Shown here piece by piece: positions 23,101-35,666 of a DNA stretch of 64,000 nt (the first letter of the stretch is position 1; every line of letters begins with the position of its first letter). Origin of the DNA: Cyrtodaria siliqua. Lineage: Eukaryota; Mollusca; Bivalvia; Adapedonta; Hiatellidae. The stretch spans positions 496,001 through 560,000 of the forward strand of contig JAWPHD010000094.1 of NCBI GenBank assembly GCA_037043455.1. Direction: 5' to 3'. A program made the translations under genes and the position numbers. Under the pieces are notes generated by a model. That model was not told the origin of the DNA, made no database searches, and worked only from the letters and a program-made list of their open reading frames with translations.

Positions 23101-24430
23101 AGTCTGTCTCAGCTCGTTGGTTATTTAAATTTATTACTTAATGAATACCTCGTGGATAATCTACAACAATCTCTGGATTGTTTGCACATTCTATATCTAA
23201 AGCAGGGACAAGACCATGTGTTTTTCTCTTACAAAATATCTACGTACGGCGTACATGGTAGCGTTTGTCTTAGCCATATTTAAGAGAAACAGAGAAAAGT
23301 GGTGTATGATACAACCTATATAACTTGTAATATAAAGAAAGCGTTTTTGAGGAATTCCGATTTATGTCTAACCCTACTCTGTGTTGTATATTCTTTATGT
23401 ATGACCCCACTCTGTGTTGTATTTTTTTTATGTTTGACCCACTCTGTTATGTTTGACCGCACTCTGTTATGGTTGAAACCACTCTGTTATATTTGACCCC
23501 ATTCTGTTTTGTATACTTTTCATGTTTTGACACTACTCTGTTATATTTGACCACACTCTGTTATGGTTTCCCCCGCTCTGTTATGTTGACCCCACACTGT
23601 TATATTTGACTCCACTCTGTATGTTTGACACCCACTCTGTTTTGTATACTCTTTATGTTTTGAACTCACTCTGTTTTGTAGACTTTTTATGTATGACTGT
23701 ATACTTTTTAACCGACTCTGTTTTGTATTTTATTTGTGTTTGACACCTCTCTTTTTTGTGTACTTTTGTTTTAACTTACTTTGTTTTGTAATACCTTCTA
23801 ATGAGTTTAACAACTAAATGTACGTACATTTTTTATATCCTTAGAAACGTGACTCTTGTGAAGACCTCTGTGGGGACGATACAGACTGCATGCAAACCTG
23901 CGAGGATCAGGAACCGTCGTAAGTAAATTGCATATTTCGCATAGTAAAAGCTGTGTTGTGATTCCAAAGGGGCGGTGGTCTGTTCAATCCCCGTCCCGGT
24001 CACACCAACACGACTTCATTAAAGTGGCGCTAGAGGTACTCATTTGAATTCACCATATATGGTGAGTGGAATCGTAAACGAAATAAGTCGGAATAGCAGG
24101 CATGCATACTGTGAGTTTCATTATTAATATAATAAGGAGTCATTTTTAAGATAATTCATTATATTTGGACCCTCTGGAATAGAAAATATCACAAGTTTCT
24201 CTGCATACATGATTTAGTTCTCTATTCATGAATACGAAGATGCATAGACGTTTTATCCATGAATGTGTCTGGCATATATTTACTATTGTTATTGTAGATA
24301 CCCTGGCAAAAAAGCTTGGCTTCCAAGGGTTCCGTGGAGAGCTCCAAGGATTCCGTGGAGAGCTCCAAGGATTCCGTGGAGAGCTCCAAGGAATCCGTGG
24401 AGAGCTCCAAGATGGGGAAAGAAGAAGTAA
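20159..24430 (+). CDS. Secreted Pro/Trp/Arg-repeat peptide precursor, copy 1
   Basis: Four exons (20159-20222, 22780-22880, 23845-23918, 24298-24430) join in frame through GT-AG introns (phases 1, 0, 2) into about 123 residues. Exon 1 is a hydrophobic signal peptide (MRTLILFGLLCVILAVFVSA). Exon 2 is an acidic helical pro-region. Exon 3 starts with Lys-Arg and carries CX3C-X5-CX3C. Exon 4 has a Lys-Lys site, then 34 residues built on a PWRAPRI heptapeptide (nine Arg, nine Pro, six Trp, no acid), then Gly-Lys-Lys-Lys, a typical amidation and trimming signal. The plan matches antimicrobial peptide precursors; a neuropeptide is the alternative. Exon 4 comes from a 21-bp tandem repeat. AATAAA is at 24536. 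I do not recognise a named family. Confidence 0.8.
21380..21462. repeat. Small foldback in intron 1
   Basis: GAGATTAGCCCTCCCAAA near 21383 is mirrored by TTTGGGAGGGCTAATCTC near 21436, giving a stem of about 17 bp with a loop near 35 nt. In the duplicated copy at about 34999-35055 the second arm is mostly deleted. Confidence 0.7.
21880..22085. repeat. 22-bp minisatellite in intron 1
   Basis: The unit CGGGTTAACCGGTATCTATT plus GA is repeated about nine times with small changes. The duplicated copy (near 35248-35270) has a single unit, so the expansion or contraction happened after the segmental duplication. Confidence 0.9.
22305..22397. repeat. Foldback in intron 1, kept in both gene copies
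   Basis: CCGTTTCCGAAATG-type arms face each other: CGTTTCCGAAATGTT near 22320 and AACATTTCGGAAACG near 22362, flanked by further partly paired bases (ATTCG and CGAAT). The second gene copy has the same structure at about 51866-51946. It looks like an old MITE in the ancestral intron. Confidence 0.65.
22520..22735. repeat. Degenerate tandem repeat before exon 2
   Basis: CTTACTTCTAATCGGGAAGA followed by TTTGAACGGTAAAGAAAAG repeats about five times at roughly 40-bp spacing, just upstream of exon 2. The duplicated gene carries a longer version at about 52060-52335. Confidence 0.85.
23360..23780. repeat. T-rich degenerate repeat in intron 2
   Basis: Irregular copies of CACTCTGTTATGTTTGACCC with TTTTGTATACTCTTTATGTT variants fill most of intron 2. 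The same array with its own indels fills the matching intron of the second copy (52745-53190), confirming common descent of the two genes. Confidence 0.85.
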
Positions 24431-24651
24431 ACTGAACAAGACTGGGAAAAAAAGAAACAAACATGTGTTCCACTCCAGATGTGCTTGAGAAATGTGACGA
24501 TCATATATATAATCAGTACAGTTTATTGAAATTATAATAAACATATATTGTGCTTGACAACTGCAAACACAATCGAATTTTACTATTTCGGTATTTGTTC
24601 TATGTAACAATAAACATCTGATACAACTTTATCTTTTGTTGTCTTGATAAT

Positions 24652-27600
24652 AGTGTATACATTGTAACATTACATGTGTAGAAATCCATCATGTATACAT
24701 TGTTGCTATATATGTGTAGAATACCATCGTGTATACATCGTAACATTACATCTGTAAAATACCATCGTGTATACATTGTTAATATGCATGTGTAGAATAC
24801 CATCGTGTATACATTGTAACATACCATGTGTAGAATACCATCGTGTATACATTGTAACTCTACATGTGTAGAATACCATCGTGTATACATTGTTACATAC
24901 CATGTGTAGAATACCATCGTGAATACATTGTTACTATACATGTGTAGAATACCATCGGGTATACATTGTAACTCTACATGTTTAAAATACCATCGTGTAT
25001 ACATTGTTACATACCATGTGTAGAATACCATCGTGAATACATTGTTACTATACATGTGTAGAATACCATCGTGTATACATTGTAACATACCATGTGTAGA
25101 ATACCATCGGGTATACATTGTAACATTACATGTGAAGAATACCGTCGTGTATACATTGTTACTATACATGTGTAGAATACCATCGGGTATACATTGTTAC
25201 TATATATCTGTAGAATACCATCGTGTATACATTGTACCATACCATCTGTAGAATACCATCGTGTATACATTGTTACTATACATGTGTAGAATACCATCGT
25301 GTATACACTGTAACATTACATGTGTAGAATACCATCGTGTATACATTGTTACTATATATGTGTAGAATACCATTGTGTATACATTGTAACATACCATGTG
25401 TAGAATACCATCGGGTATACATTGTAACATTACATGTGTAGAATACCATCGTGTATACATTGTAACATTACATGTCTAAAATACCATCGTGTATACATTG
25501 TAACATACCATCTACAGAATACCATCGTGTATACATTGTAACATACCATGTGTAGAATGCCATCGTGTATACATTGTAACATTACATGTGTAGAATACCA
25601 TCGTGTATACATTGTAACTCTACATGTGTAGAATACCATTGTGTATACATTGTTACTATATATGTGTAGAATACCATCGTGTATACATTGTAACATACCA
25701 TGTGTAGAATACCATCGGGTATACATTGTAACATTACATCTGTAGAATACCATCGTGTATACATTGTAACATTACAAGTCTGAAATACCATCGTGTATAC
25801 ATTGTAACATACCATGTGTAGAATACCATCGTGTATACATTGTAACATACCATGTGTAGAATGCCATCGTGTATACATTGTAACATTACATGTCTAAAAT
25901 ACCATCGTGTATACATTGTAACGTTACATGTGTAGAATACCATCGTGTATACATTGTAACATTACATGTGTAGAATACCATCATGTATATATTGTTACTA
26001 TACACGTGTAGAATACCATCGTGTATACATTGTAACATTACATGTGTAGAATACCATCATGTATACATTGTTACTATACACGTGTAGAATACCATCGTGT
26101 ATACATTGCAACGTTACATGTGTAGAATACCATCGTGTAAACATTGTTACTATATATGTGTAGAATACCATCGTGTATACATTGTAACATACCATGTGTA
26201 GAATATCATCGGGTATACATTGTAACATTACATGTGTAGAATACCATCGTGTATACATTGTAATTCTACAGTGTAGAATACCATCGTGTATACATTGTTA
26301 CTATATATGTGTAGAATACCATCGTGTATACATTGTAACATACCTTGTGTAGAATGCCATCGTGTATACATTGTAACATTACATGTCTAAAATACCATCG
26401 TGTATACATTGTAACGTTACATGTGTAGAATACCATCGAGTATACATTGTTACTATAAACGTGTAGAATATCATCGTGTATACATTGTAACATTACATGT
26501 GTAGAATACCATCATGTATACATTGTTACTATACACGTGTAGAATACCATCGTGTATACATTGTAACGTTACATGTGTAGAATACCATCGTGTATACATT
26601 GTAACATTACATGTGTCGAATACCATCGTGTATACATTGTTACTATACACGTGTAGAATATCATCGTGTAAACATTGTTACTATACAGGTGTATAATACC
26701 ATCGTGTATACATTGTTACTATAAAGGGGTAGAATACCATCGTGAATACTTTGTTACTATACATGTGTAGAATACCATCGTGTATACATTGTTACTATAC
26801 ATGTGTAGAATATCATCGTGTATACATTTTTACTATACACGTGTAGAATACCATCGTTTATACATTGTAACTATACACGTGTAGAATACCATCGTGTATA
26901 CATTGTAACATACCATGTGTAGAATATCATCATGTATACATTGTAACATTGCATGTGTTGAATACCATCGTGTATACATTGTTACTTTACATGTGTAGAA
27001 TACCATCGTGTATACATTGTAACATTGCATGTGTAGAATACCTTCGTGTATACATTTTTACTATACACGTGTAGAATACCATCGTTTATACATTGTTACT
27101 ATACACGTGTAGAATACCATCGTTTATACATTGGAACATACCATGTGTAGAATACCATCATGTATACATTGTAACATTACATGTGTTGAATACCATCGTG
27201 TATACATTTTTATTTTACATGTGTAGAATACCATCGTGTATACATTGTAACATTGCATGTGTAGAATACCGTCGTGTATACATTGTTACTATACACGTGT
27301 AGAATACCATCGTGTATACATTGTAACATACCATGTGTAGAATACCATCGTGTATACATTGTAACGCTACATGTGTAGAATACTATCGTGTATACATTGT
27401 TACATGCCATGTGCAGAATACCATCGTGAATACATTGTTACTATACATGTGTAGAATACCATCGGGTATACATTGTAACATTACATGTGTAGAATACCGT
27501 CGTGTATACATTGTTACTATACATGTGTAGAATACCATCGGGTATACATTGTAACATTACATGTGTAGAATACCATCGTGTATACATTGTAACTCTACAT

Positions 27601-30058
27601 GAGTAGAATACTATTGTGTATACATTGTTACTATACATGTGTAGAATACCATCGTGTATACACTGTAACATTACATGTGTAGAATACCATCGTGTATACA
27701 TTGTAACTCTACATGTGTAGAATATCGATGTGTATACATTGTTACTATATATGTGTAGAATACCATCGTGTATACATTGTAACATACCATGTGTAGAATA
27801 CCATCGTGTATACATTGTTACATACCATGTGTAGAATACCATCGTGAATACATTGTTACTATACATGTGTAGAATACCATCGTGTATACATTGTTACTAT
27901 ATATGTGTAGAATACCATCGTGTATACATTGTAACATACCATGTGTAGAATACCATCGTGTATACATTGTAACATTACATGTCTAAAATACCATCGTGTA
28001 TACATTGTAACGTTACATATGTAGAATACCATCGTGTATACATTGTAACATTACATGTGTAGAACACCATCGGGTATACATTGTTACTATACACGTGTAG
28101 AATACCATCGTGTATACATTGTAACGTTACATGTGTAGAATACCATCATGTATACATTGTTACTATACACGTGTAGAATACCATCGTGTATACATTGTTA
28201 CTATACATGTGTAGAATACCATCGTGTATACATTGTAACATTACATGTGTAGAATACCATCGTGTATACATTGTTACTATACACGTGTAGAATATCATCG
28301 TGTAAACATTGTTACTGTACATGTGTAGAATACCATCGTGTATACATTGTTACTATACACGTGTATAATACCATCGTGTATACTTTGTTACTATACATGT
28401 GTAGAATACCATTGTGTATACATTGTTACTATACATGTGTAGAATACCATCGTGTATACATTTTTTACTATACACGTGTAGAATATCATCGTTTATACAT
28501 TGTTACTATACACGTGTAGAATACCATCGTGTATACATTGTAACATACCATGTGTAGAATACCATTATATATACATTGTAACATTACATGTGTTGAATAC
28601 CATCGTGTATACATTGTTACTTTACATGTGTAGAATACCATCGTGTATACATTGTAACATTGCATGTGTAGAATACCGTCGTGTATACATTGTTACTATA
28701 CATGTGTAGAATACCATCGTGTATACATTGTTACTATACACGTGTAGAATACCATCGTTTATACATTGGAACATACCATGTGTAGAATACCATCATGTAT
28801 ACCTTGTTGCTATACACGTGTAAAATACCATCGTGTATACATTGTTACTATACATCTATACACGTGTAGAATACCATCGTGTATACATTGTTACTATACA
28901 CGTGTAGAATACAATCGTGTATACATTGTTGCTATACACGTGTAGAATACCATCGTGTATACATTGTTGCTATACAAGTGTAGAATACCATCGTGTATAC
29001 ATTGTTGCTATATACGTGTAAAATACCATCGTGTATACATTGTCACTATACACGTGTAGAATACCATCGTGTATACATTGTTACTATACACGTGTAGAAT
29101 ACCATCATGTATACATTGTAACATACCATGTGTAGAATACCATCGTGTATAAATTTTTACTATACACGTGTAGAATACCATTGTGTATACATTGTTACTA
29201 TACACGTGTAGAATACCATGGTGTATACATTGTTACTATACACGTGTAGAATACCATCGTGTATACATTGTTACTATACACGTGTAGAATACCATCATGT
29301 ATACATTGTAACATACCACGTGTAGAATACCATCGTGTATACATGGTTACTATACACGTGTAGAATACCATTGTGTATACATTGTTACTATACACGTGTA
29401 GAATACCATCGTGTATACATTGTTACTATACACGTGTGGAATACCATCGTGTATACGTTGTAACATTACATGTGTAGAATACCATCGTTTATCATTGTTA
29501 CTATACACGTGTAGAATACCATCGTGTATACATTGTAACATTACATGTGTAAAATACCATCATGTATACATTGTAACATTACATGTGTAGAATACCATCG
29601 TGTATACATTGTTACTATACACGTGTAGAATACCATCGTGTGTGCATTGTAACATACCATGTGTAGAATACCATGGTGTATATATTGTTACTATACATGT
29701 ATAGAATACCATCGTGTATACATTGTAACAGTACATGTGTAGAATACTATCGTGTATATATTGTTACTATACACGTGTAGAATACCATCGTGTGTGCATT
29801 GTAACATACCATGTGTAGAATACCATCGTGTATACATTGTATCATTACATGTGTAGAATACCATCTTCTATATATTGTAACTTTACTGTGTAGAATACCA
29901 TCGTGTCTACTGTGTAACATTACATGTGTAGAATACCATCGTGAATATATTGTAACTTTACTGTGTAGAATACCATCGTGTAAACATTGTAAGTCTAAAT
30001 GTGTAGAATACCATCGTGTATACGTTCTAACTACATACGTGTAGAATACCATCGTGTA
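24652..30058. repeat. 38-bp satellite, about 140 units
   Basis: The unit is TAGAATACCATCGTGTATAC plus ATTGTTACTATACATGTG, with exact 38-bp spacing in most of the array. Two main variants alternate in the second half (GTTACTATACACGTG and GTAACATTACATGTG). It starts about 110 bp after the poly(A) signal of peptide gene 1. Open frames on both strands inside the array are by-products of the unit. The same satellite follows peptide gene 2 at 54078-55475. Confidence 0.96.
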
Positions 30059-30217
30059 TAGCCCTTTCCAGAAACTAGGTTAGCTCCCTTGAAAATTATC
30101 TTCCCGTAACACTTCTGCGCATGCGCCAAACGGTCCCTCACTTCCGGAGACTTCCTTTGTTTATCAATTTATCAACAGTTATCAGTTATTCTCAAGTACG
30201 ATTACGATTTGGTGACA

Positions 30218-33200
30218 ATGTTAGCGGTTAACCAGAAGAAAATAACTTTGAAGTATTGCTGTATATGTAAAGGAGTTCATCGAGGCAAAGTAGTGGACAG
30301 CAGAACCGTTTCTCTTCACAGATTTCCGCAAAATAAACAAGAGGGCCATGATGGCCCTATATCGCTCACCTGAGTAAATTTGAACCATTATTGCTAAGAT
30401 GGTCCTAAAGCGATCAACTGAGTACTGGCACATTATCGAACTTCTTCGAAATCTTATGGTCATATACAATCTGTGCAAGTTTGGTTAAGATTGTTCAAGA
30501 AATGTGGGCTCTGTTGTGTATAACAACATTGATATAGACAGTTTAAGACCCTGACAAAGTTTGGTAAAGATCAAATACAAAACGAAGGTGCTAGAGAGTA
30601 ACACCTTGGGCAGAGCCAAATGTGACCCTAGGGCTACATGTAATATATGAGAGCTGTGTGCCTTGTGGTTTTAGAGAAGAAGATTTTTTAAGTTTTTCCC
30701 TATACAAGTCTATGTAAAACTTGTGACCCCTGGGACAGGGCCAAATGTGAGTCCAGGGTCACCATTTGAACAAACTTGGTAGAGGACCATAAGCTTATAG
30801 CAAATGCAAAATATTAAACCTCTGGCTCTTGCAGTTTCAGAGAAAAAGATTTTTTAAGTTTTACCCTATGCATGTCTATGTAAAACATGTGACTCTTGGG
30901 GCGGGGCCAAATGTGACCCGAGGGTCACCATTTGAACAAACTTAGTCGAGGATCATAAGCTGATGCTACATGTAATACATGAGACCTCTGTGCCCTGTGA
31001 TTTCAGAGAAGAAGATTTGTTAAAGTTTTTTCCTATATGAAAAACATGCAAAATCTCAATATACAAACTTTGGACCCCCGGGGCATGGCCATTTTTAACC
31101 CCGGGGCCTTCATTTGAACAAACTTGATAGTCTAGGCGTTGGCGATAATTTTAAAAGAAAAACTGTTGAAATCTGTCCAGCTGTTCTTGAGAAGAAGATT
31201 TTTTAAGGTTTCAATTATATATGGTAATGGTGGCCATCTTGGATGTCGCGCTGACCTAATTTTAACAAATCTAAAAAGCATTCATCTAAGGATCATCCAC
31301 GTGAAGTTTGGTCAAAATTGGCCACGCGTTTTCTGAGGAGAAGTCGTTTGAAGCAAAAGTTAACGACGGACGACGACGGACGACGGACGAAGAGTGATCC
31401 TAATAGCTCACCTTTGAGCCTTCGGCTCAGGTGAGCTAAAAACTGAAACGTGTGTGGATCCAACGGTGTCGAACTGTGATGAGGACTTTCAAGTGGAATG
31501 AACACAAATTGCTTTGTAGTGAACATTTTGTTGAATTCCGAGGCCCTACGATTCTGCACACACTGTCGTCGATCTTCTCTACCGAAAACGGAGCAAGAAA
31601 GGTGTTCCCAAACACGGTACGTTTATGAACATGTACCCCACCCACATAGTTTAGTATAGTTTAGTAAGTTAGTAACACTTAATCACAGCTTTACTGTTGG
31701 CCTATGCCAGTTTGTTAATTGCTATTTTTACACTGATAAAATAACTTGATTAGAATTATGGTGTTTATATTACAATTTTGAAGGTCTTTTAATGCTTTGA
31801 AGTTTGATGTGTGTAGGAGAAAAACATCTTTATTACCACTAAAAATAAAATGCCTACACGGACAACCTGACCAAAAAATATCTGACTGTGTTTGACCTCA
31901 TTCACTATCCATTGCCAAAATATTGGGTCGTATGATAAAACTATATAGGAAGCAAGTTGTTTATTTTAACTTGAGATATACTTTTCAATCGTTATATTCC
32001 ATTTCAGGATTTGAATGAAAACGAACAAATACTGGATCTGAAGATGAAGACCCAGTCGAAATGTACACAGCGACCCCTATCAACATGGCAATGTATACTG
32101 TGGATGGCGAGCTTACTACAACAGATAGTGGACCCAGCTTTGTACAAAGTGTGGCACATTCAGCCCTAGACGTTTCCCTTCTTCTTCACGACTACTGTTC
32201 TGACCAGTCCCAACAGAAGATTTGAAAAGGTATAGACTTAATGACCAACTCTGTTTGTCACCATTAAATAACCGGGGTTTTCTGTAACCTAAACAATCTG
32301 TGTTTTATGCTCACTACAGTGTTTTAAAAAAATAACATTGTCTGTTTCTTTCCATACAATTACTTATTTTTCATGTTGTACATTCACACGCATAATATCG
32401 TTTTAGTTTATATACATGCCCGTGAACTATGCACGTCAATAAAAAGTATTAAAATAGGAACAATGTTTATGATAAAAATCAGAGTATAATTTTTTATTTC
32501 AGAAATATAGCTACTCAGACGTACCCGGACATGTGTTCCCAGGCGACAGAATCAAAGGGAGAATCAACAGTAAAGCAGTTTGCTAGTATAGGTACACAGA
32601 CAAGTGTCGAAACGAATGATTTTAATGAACAAACAAACCTGCCCCAACTTGTGTACGAAAATGTCATGAACACGGATGCTAAGATAATGTTCTAAACTGG
32701 AATTCCGGACAAAAATACATGTGATGCACTGTTTGACGAAATCAAGGATGATGCCCATGAAAAAACATCTAGTAAAGCATCAAATTAGACCAGCACTTCT
32801 GGTGGTAGACCTAGAGCTTTGAGAACTATTGATGATTTTTTTTTATGATTCTAATGCGACTAAGGCTTGGACTCTTGGCCGAGGATTTAGCAGACCGATT
32901 CTGCATTTCACCATCGGCATGCGGTCATATTCTAAACAAATGGATAGACTATTTAGACACCAGGCTTGACTTTTTGATTATGTGGCCTGCAATGGAGGAG
33001 GTGAAATACAATATGCCAGGGTCTTTCGGGAGAAAATTCCAGATACACGGGTGATAATCGATTGCACTGAAATTCGAACATAGACACCAAGTTCGCTTCA
33101 ATACAAATCGCTAATGTATAGTGACTACAAATCGCATATGACTTACAAGTCATTAGTGGGTATAAGTCCATATGGACATGTGACATTTATCTCTGACCTT

Positions 33201-33530
33201 TGGTGTGGCTCAATAAGTGATAAAGAAATAACAAAAAGGAGTGGACTATTAGAACTTTGTGAAGAAGGAGATGCCATTATGGCTGATAAAGGATTTACAA
33301 TTTCAGACTTGACAACACCAAAAGGAATTAAGTTAATCATCCCACCATTTAAAAAGAAAAATGTACAATTTTCAAAAAGGGACGTTTAAAGTACGCGGGA
33401 AATCGCAAATGCAAGAATACACGTTGAAAGACAGATGGAACGAATTAAGAACTTTAGAATTGTGCAGGGCGTTATGCAAATAACTAAGTCCAAACGAGTC
33501 TCTAAAGTGTGGAAATTGTGCGCAAAATGA
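30218..33530 (+). pseudogene. Decayed THAP plus DDE (DDE_Tnp_4-like) transposase gene
   Basis: Exon 1 starts at ATG 30218 and encodes the first half of a THAP zinc finger (CCICKGVHRGK, VSLHRFPQNK). After a 1.1-kb inserted repeat the frame resumes near 31440 with the second half (KRVWIQRC, LLCSEHF) up to a donor near 31616. Further exons start near 32008 and 32503. From about 32845 come a transposase helix-turn-helix (LRLGLLAEDLADRF) and, from 33054, a DDE superfamily endonuclease region (VIIDCTEIR, MADKGF, NARIHVERQMERIKNFRI). Stops and frame shifts break it at several points. The THAP-HTH-DDE order suits ISL2EU/IS4EU-type DNA transposons. Terminal repeats were not found. Confidence 0.7.
30338..31438. 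mobile_element. Dispersed 1.1-kb repeat inserted in the THAP exon
   Basis: It starts CAAGAGGGCCATGATGGCCC and ends CCTTCGGCTCAGGTGAGCTA. CGCTCACCTGAG near the left end pairs with CTCAGGTGAGC at the right end, giving short inverted termini. Inside, a module of roughly 180 bp (AGAAGATTTTTTAAGTTTT, then CCAAATGTGACC and CATTTGAACAAACTTGGT) recurs three to four times, and a GACGGACGAC run lies near the right end. It is non-coding and splits the THAP domain in two. Confidence 0.75.
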
Positions 33531-33539
33531 TCAAATCTT

Positions 33540-34008
33540 CAGCCCCCATTAGTGCCACATTAACATTGTGATGTAAGACATGTATATATAATTATTGCAT
33601 ACGCATTTACAAGCTCCGTTTACTTACAATTTAACGGGAAACGTCAATATTCGCTCATATTGACATGTAGTAAAGTCATATTGGGTGTGTAATGTATACT
33701 CGTTCGTGATTGGTGCACTTTTCTATTCACGTCAAAGAAAGTATGTCACATGATGTAAACTATGTTGGTTTCATTGAGAAAACCCCCACGATCTAACGAC
33801 AATATGTTTGTTTCAAATAATATTTTCTATGAAAATGAAATGTTAAAACCTATTGTTTTGTTCTAATTATTCGTTGTTATATTAAAAAGACGTATGCAAT
33901 AAAAAGGTTATTAGATTTGTAATGGGATATATGCACTCGTTCTTCTGGGTATACATATTGCGCTCCTATATATATAAAAATGTAAAATTTACACATTTAC
34001 ACTTTTCC
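33540..34008. other. Non-coding stretch
   Basis: AT-rich DNA after the transposase remnant. No exon, terminal repeat or RNA gene can be supported. Confidence 0.5.
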
Positions 34009-34437
34009 TGCTATTTATCGAAACGAGTCCAGTCTATCATAATTCTAGAGAAAACTAACATCAGGCAGAACATACATCATGTCAAATCTTCACACAACAA
34101 TTTACATATATACATGTATATATATGAATATTGATTTAAATTTACTAAACGAGTTTCACAGTATAAACAAAACCGAGTTGCTATTTATCAAACTTTCGAA
34201 ATGAGTCTAGTCCATCATAATACTAGAGGAAATGAACATCATGTAGAATATACATCATGTCCATTCTTCACACAAAAATTTACATAAATATATATATTAA
34301 TATTGATTCAAATTTACTAAACAAGTTTCACAGTTTGAACAAACGAAGTCGCTATTTATCAAACTTTCGAAATGAGTCTAATCCATCATAATACTAGAGG
34401 AAACGAACATCATGTCAAATCTTCACACACAACAATT

Positions 34438-34480
<43 letters not shown>

Positions 34481-34580
34481 GGATCTTGATTCAAATTTAC
34501 TAAACAAATTTCCCAGTTTAAACAAAACCGAGTTGCTATTTATCAAACTTTCGAAATGAGACTAGTCCATCATACATGGG
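34009..34580. repeat. About 171-184-bp tandem repeat, 3.3 units
   Basis: Each unit begins GCTATTTATCAAACTTTCGA, passes AATGAGTCTAGTCCATCATA and ends GATTCAAATTTACTAAACAA..CAAAACCGAGTT. Units start near 34009, 34181, 34352 and 34536 (partial). The third holds a (TA)n run at about 34441-34480. The duplicated intron segment starts directly after the last partial unit. Confidence 0.88.
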
Positions 34581-34582
34581 AA

Positions 34583-35309
34583 ACGTTAAATATTGGCCAA
34601 AATACTGATATCTTTTACTCCCAAATGGCAACACAAATTATATTTACCCAAGAAGAATTGAGAGTATATTAAACACATTGCAAAATCGTAATATTCATAT
34701 TCACATTTCTTATGGTTCGCGTATGTGAACTTAATTATGTAAATTGTTTGGAGTTATTTTCTATGACGAATAGTAAACGCTTTGTTGCAAATAATATTCG
34801 GGTTGTACTTAAATTGAAATGAGTTGGATTTCTTTTTGTAAAACTCTGTGAAAGTAAATTCAATATCGGATAAGGTTATCCGTGTTTTACATGGCTAATG
34901 AATAACCTGATCTTACACATGCAGGAAGATAAAAGTCACACGTTGATATCAACAATGACAATGTCAAATGGTAATGTAATTTATCTAATACTTTCCGAGA
35001 TTAGCCCTCCCAAATTCTTTGAAACGAAATAAATATATGACCAGGGCAAATCTCAAATATATACTGAATGAACCAAATTGCCTTTTACGGCGAGAGAAAG
35101 AGCTCACATTGTAAGGGTGTGTGCATAACTCGTCGCAAATTCGGTCATGTGACGTTCAATCGTCAAAAACGTGACGTCATTACTTTTTATTTCAATGCAT
35201 GTGTGAGTAGACTAAAACTGTAAAAAACAATGAAATGTGTTAAAAACGGGTTAACCGGTATCTATTGAAATGTTGACGTTTGTGACGGTATATCAGTCGT
35301 TTAACGATC
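34583..35309 (+). other. Duplicated intron-1 segment of peptide gene, copy 2
   Basis: This closely matches 20918-22108, for example TTGGCCAAAATACTGATATC, GAAGAATTGAGAGTATATTA, GATATCAACAATGACAATGT and TGACGGTATATCAGTCGTTT, apart from indels and the reduced 22-bp minisatellite. The match begins inside intron 1, downstream of exon 1, so no copy of the signal-peptide exon is included. It resumes on the far side of the Polinton near 51706. Confidence 0.88.
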
Positions 35310-35660
35310 GCAAACACGTCGCCATTTAACAAAATGTGTGACCATTAAACTGATAAACTGCTCTACGGCGCATGTCTTGTTCACTCAAACAAGCGACCGT
35401 CACCGGCCGATTTTTGAAACGGTGAATTTGATAGTGCATAAAGCGCATTTCAATTGCGATCATGGCCAAGCGCCTGATCTACGTTCTATAAATAGATATA
35501 GAAGATTGGGTTCTCCCTCAATATCGATTACACATTGCAGGCGCGTCATCCAATCAAAAAACAACCTAAGGGTTATTATGTAGATATTCTAGATGTAGGT
35601 ATGATGCGGAGGTAAGAAAGGGATTTGCAGGGGATTAAAGGAGGTATTTTGTAGATTGTC
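35310..35660. other. Unmatched flank left of the Polinton
   Basis: This stretch has no counterpart in the first gene copy, where only about 50 bp separate the two matching blocks. A short open frame on the plus strand shows no domain. Confidence 0.5.
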
Positions 35661-35666
35661 CATGTT
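35661..35666. repeat. Target-site duplication CATGTT, left
   Basis: CATGTT precedes the first base of the left terminal repeat and recurs at 50258-50263 after the right one. Six base pairs is the usual target duplication length for Polintons. Confidence 0.88.

Noticed and set aside
24146..24610. Minus-strand frames over the last exon of peptide gene 1
   Set aside because: The 21-bp repeat is open on both strands. The plus strand has the splice sites, phase match with upstream exons and poly(A) signal.
24600..30060. Many open frames such as TMYTRWYSTHVMLQCI-type repeats
   Set aside because: These are translations of the 38-bp satellite. Frames change freely and both strands are equally open.
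35338..35583. 81-codon plus-strand frame beside the Polinton
   Set aside because: No domain, signal peptide or repeat conservation, and it lies outside the terminal repeat.
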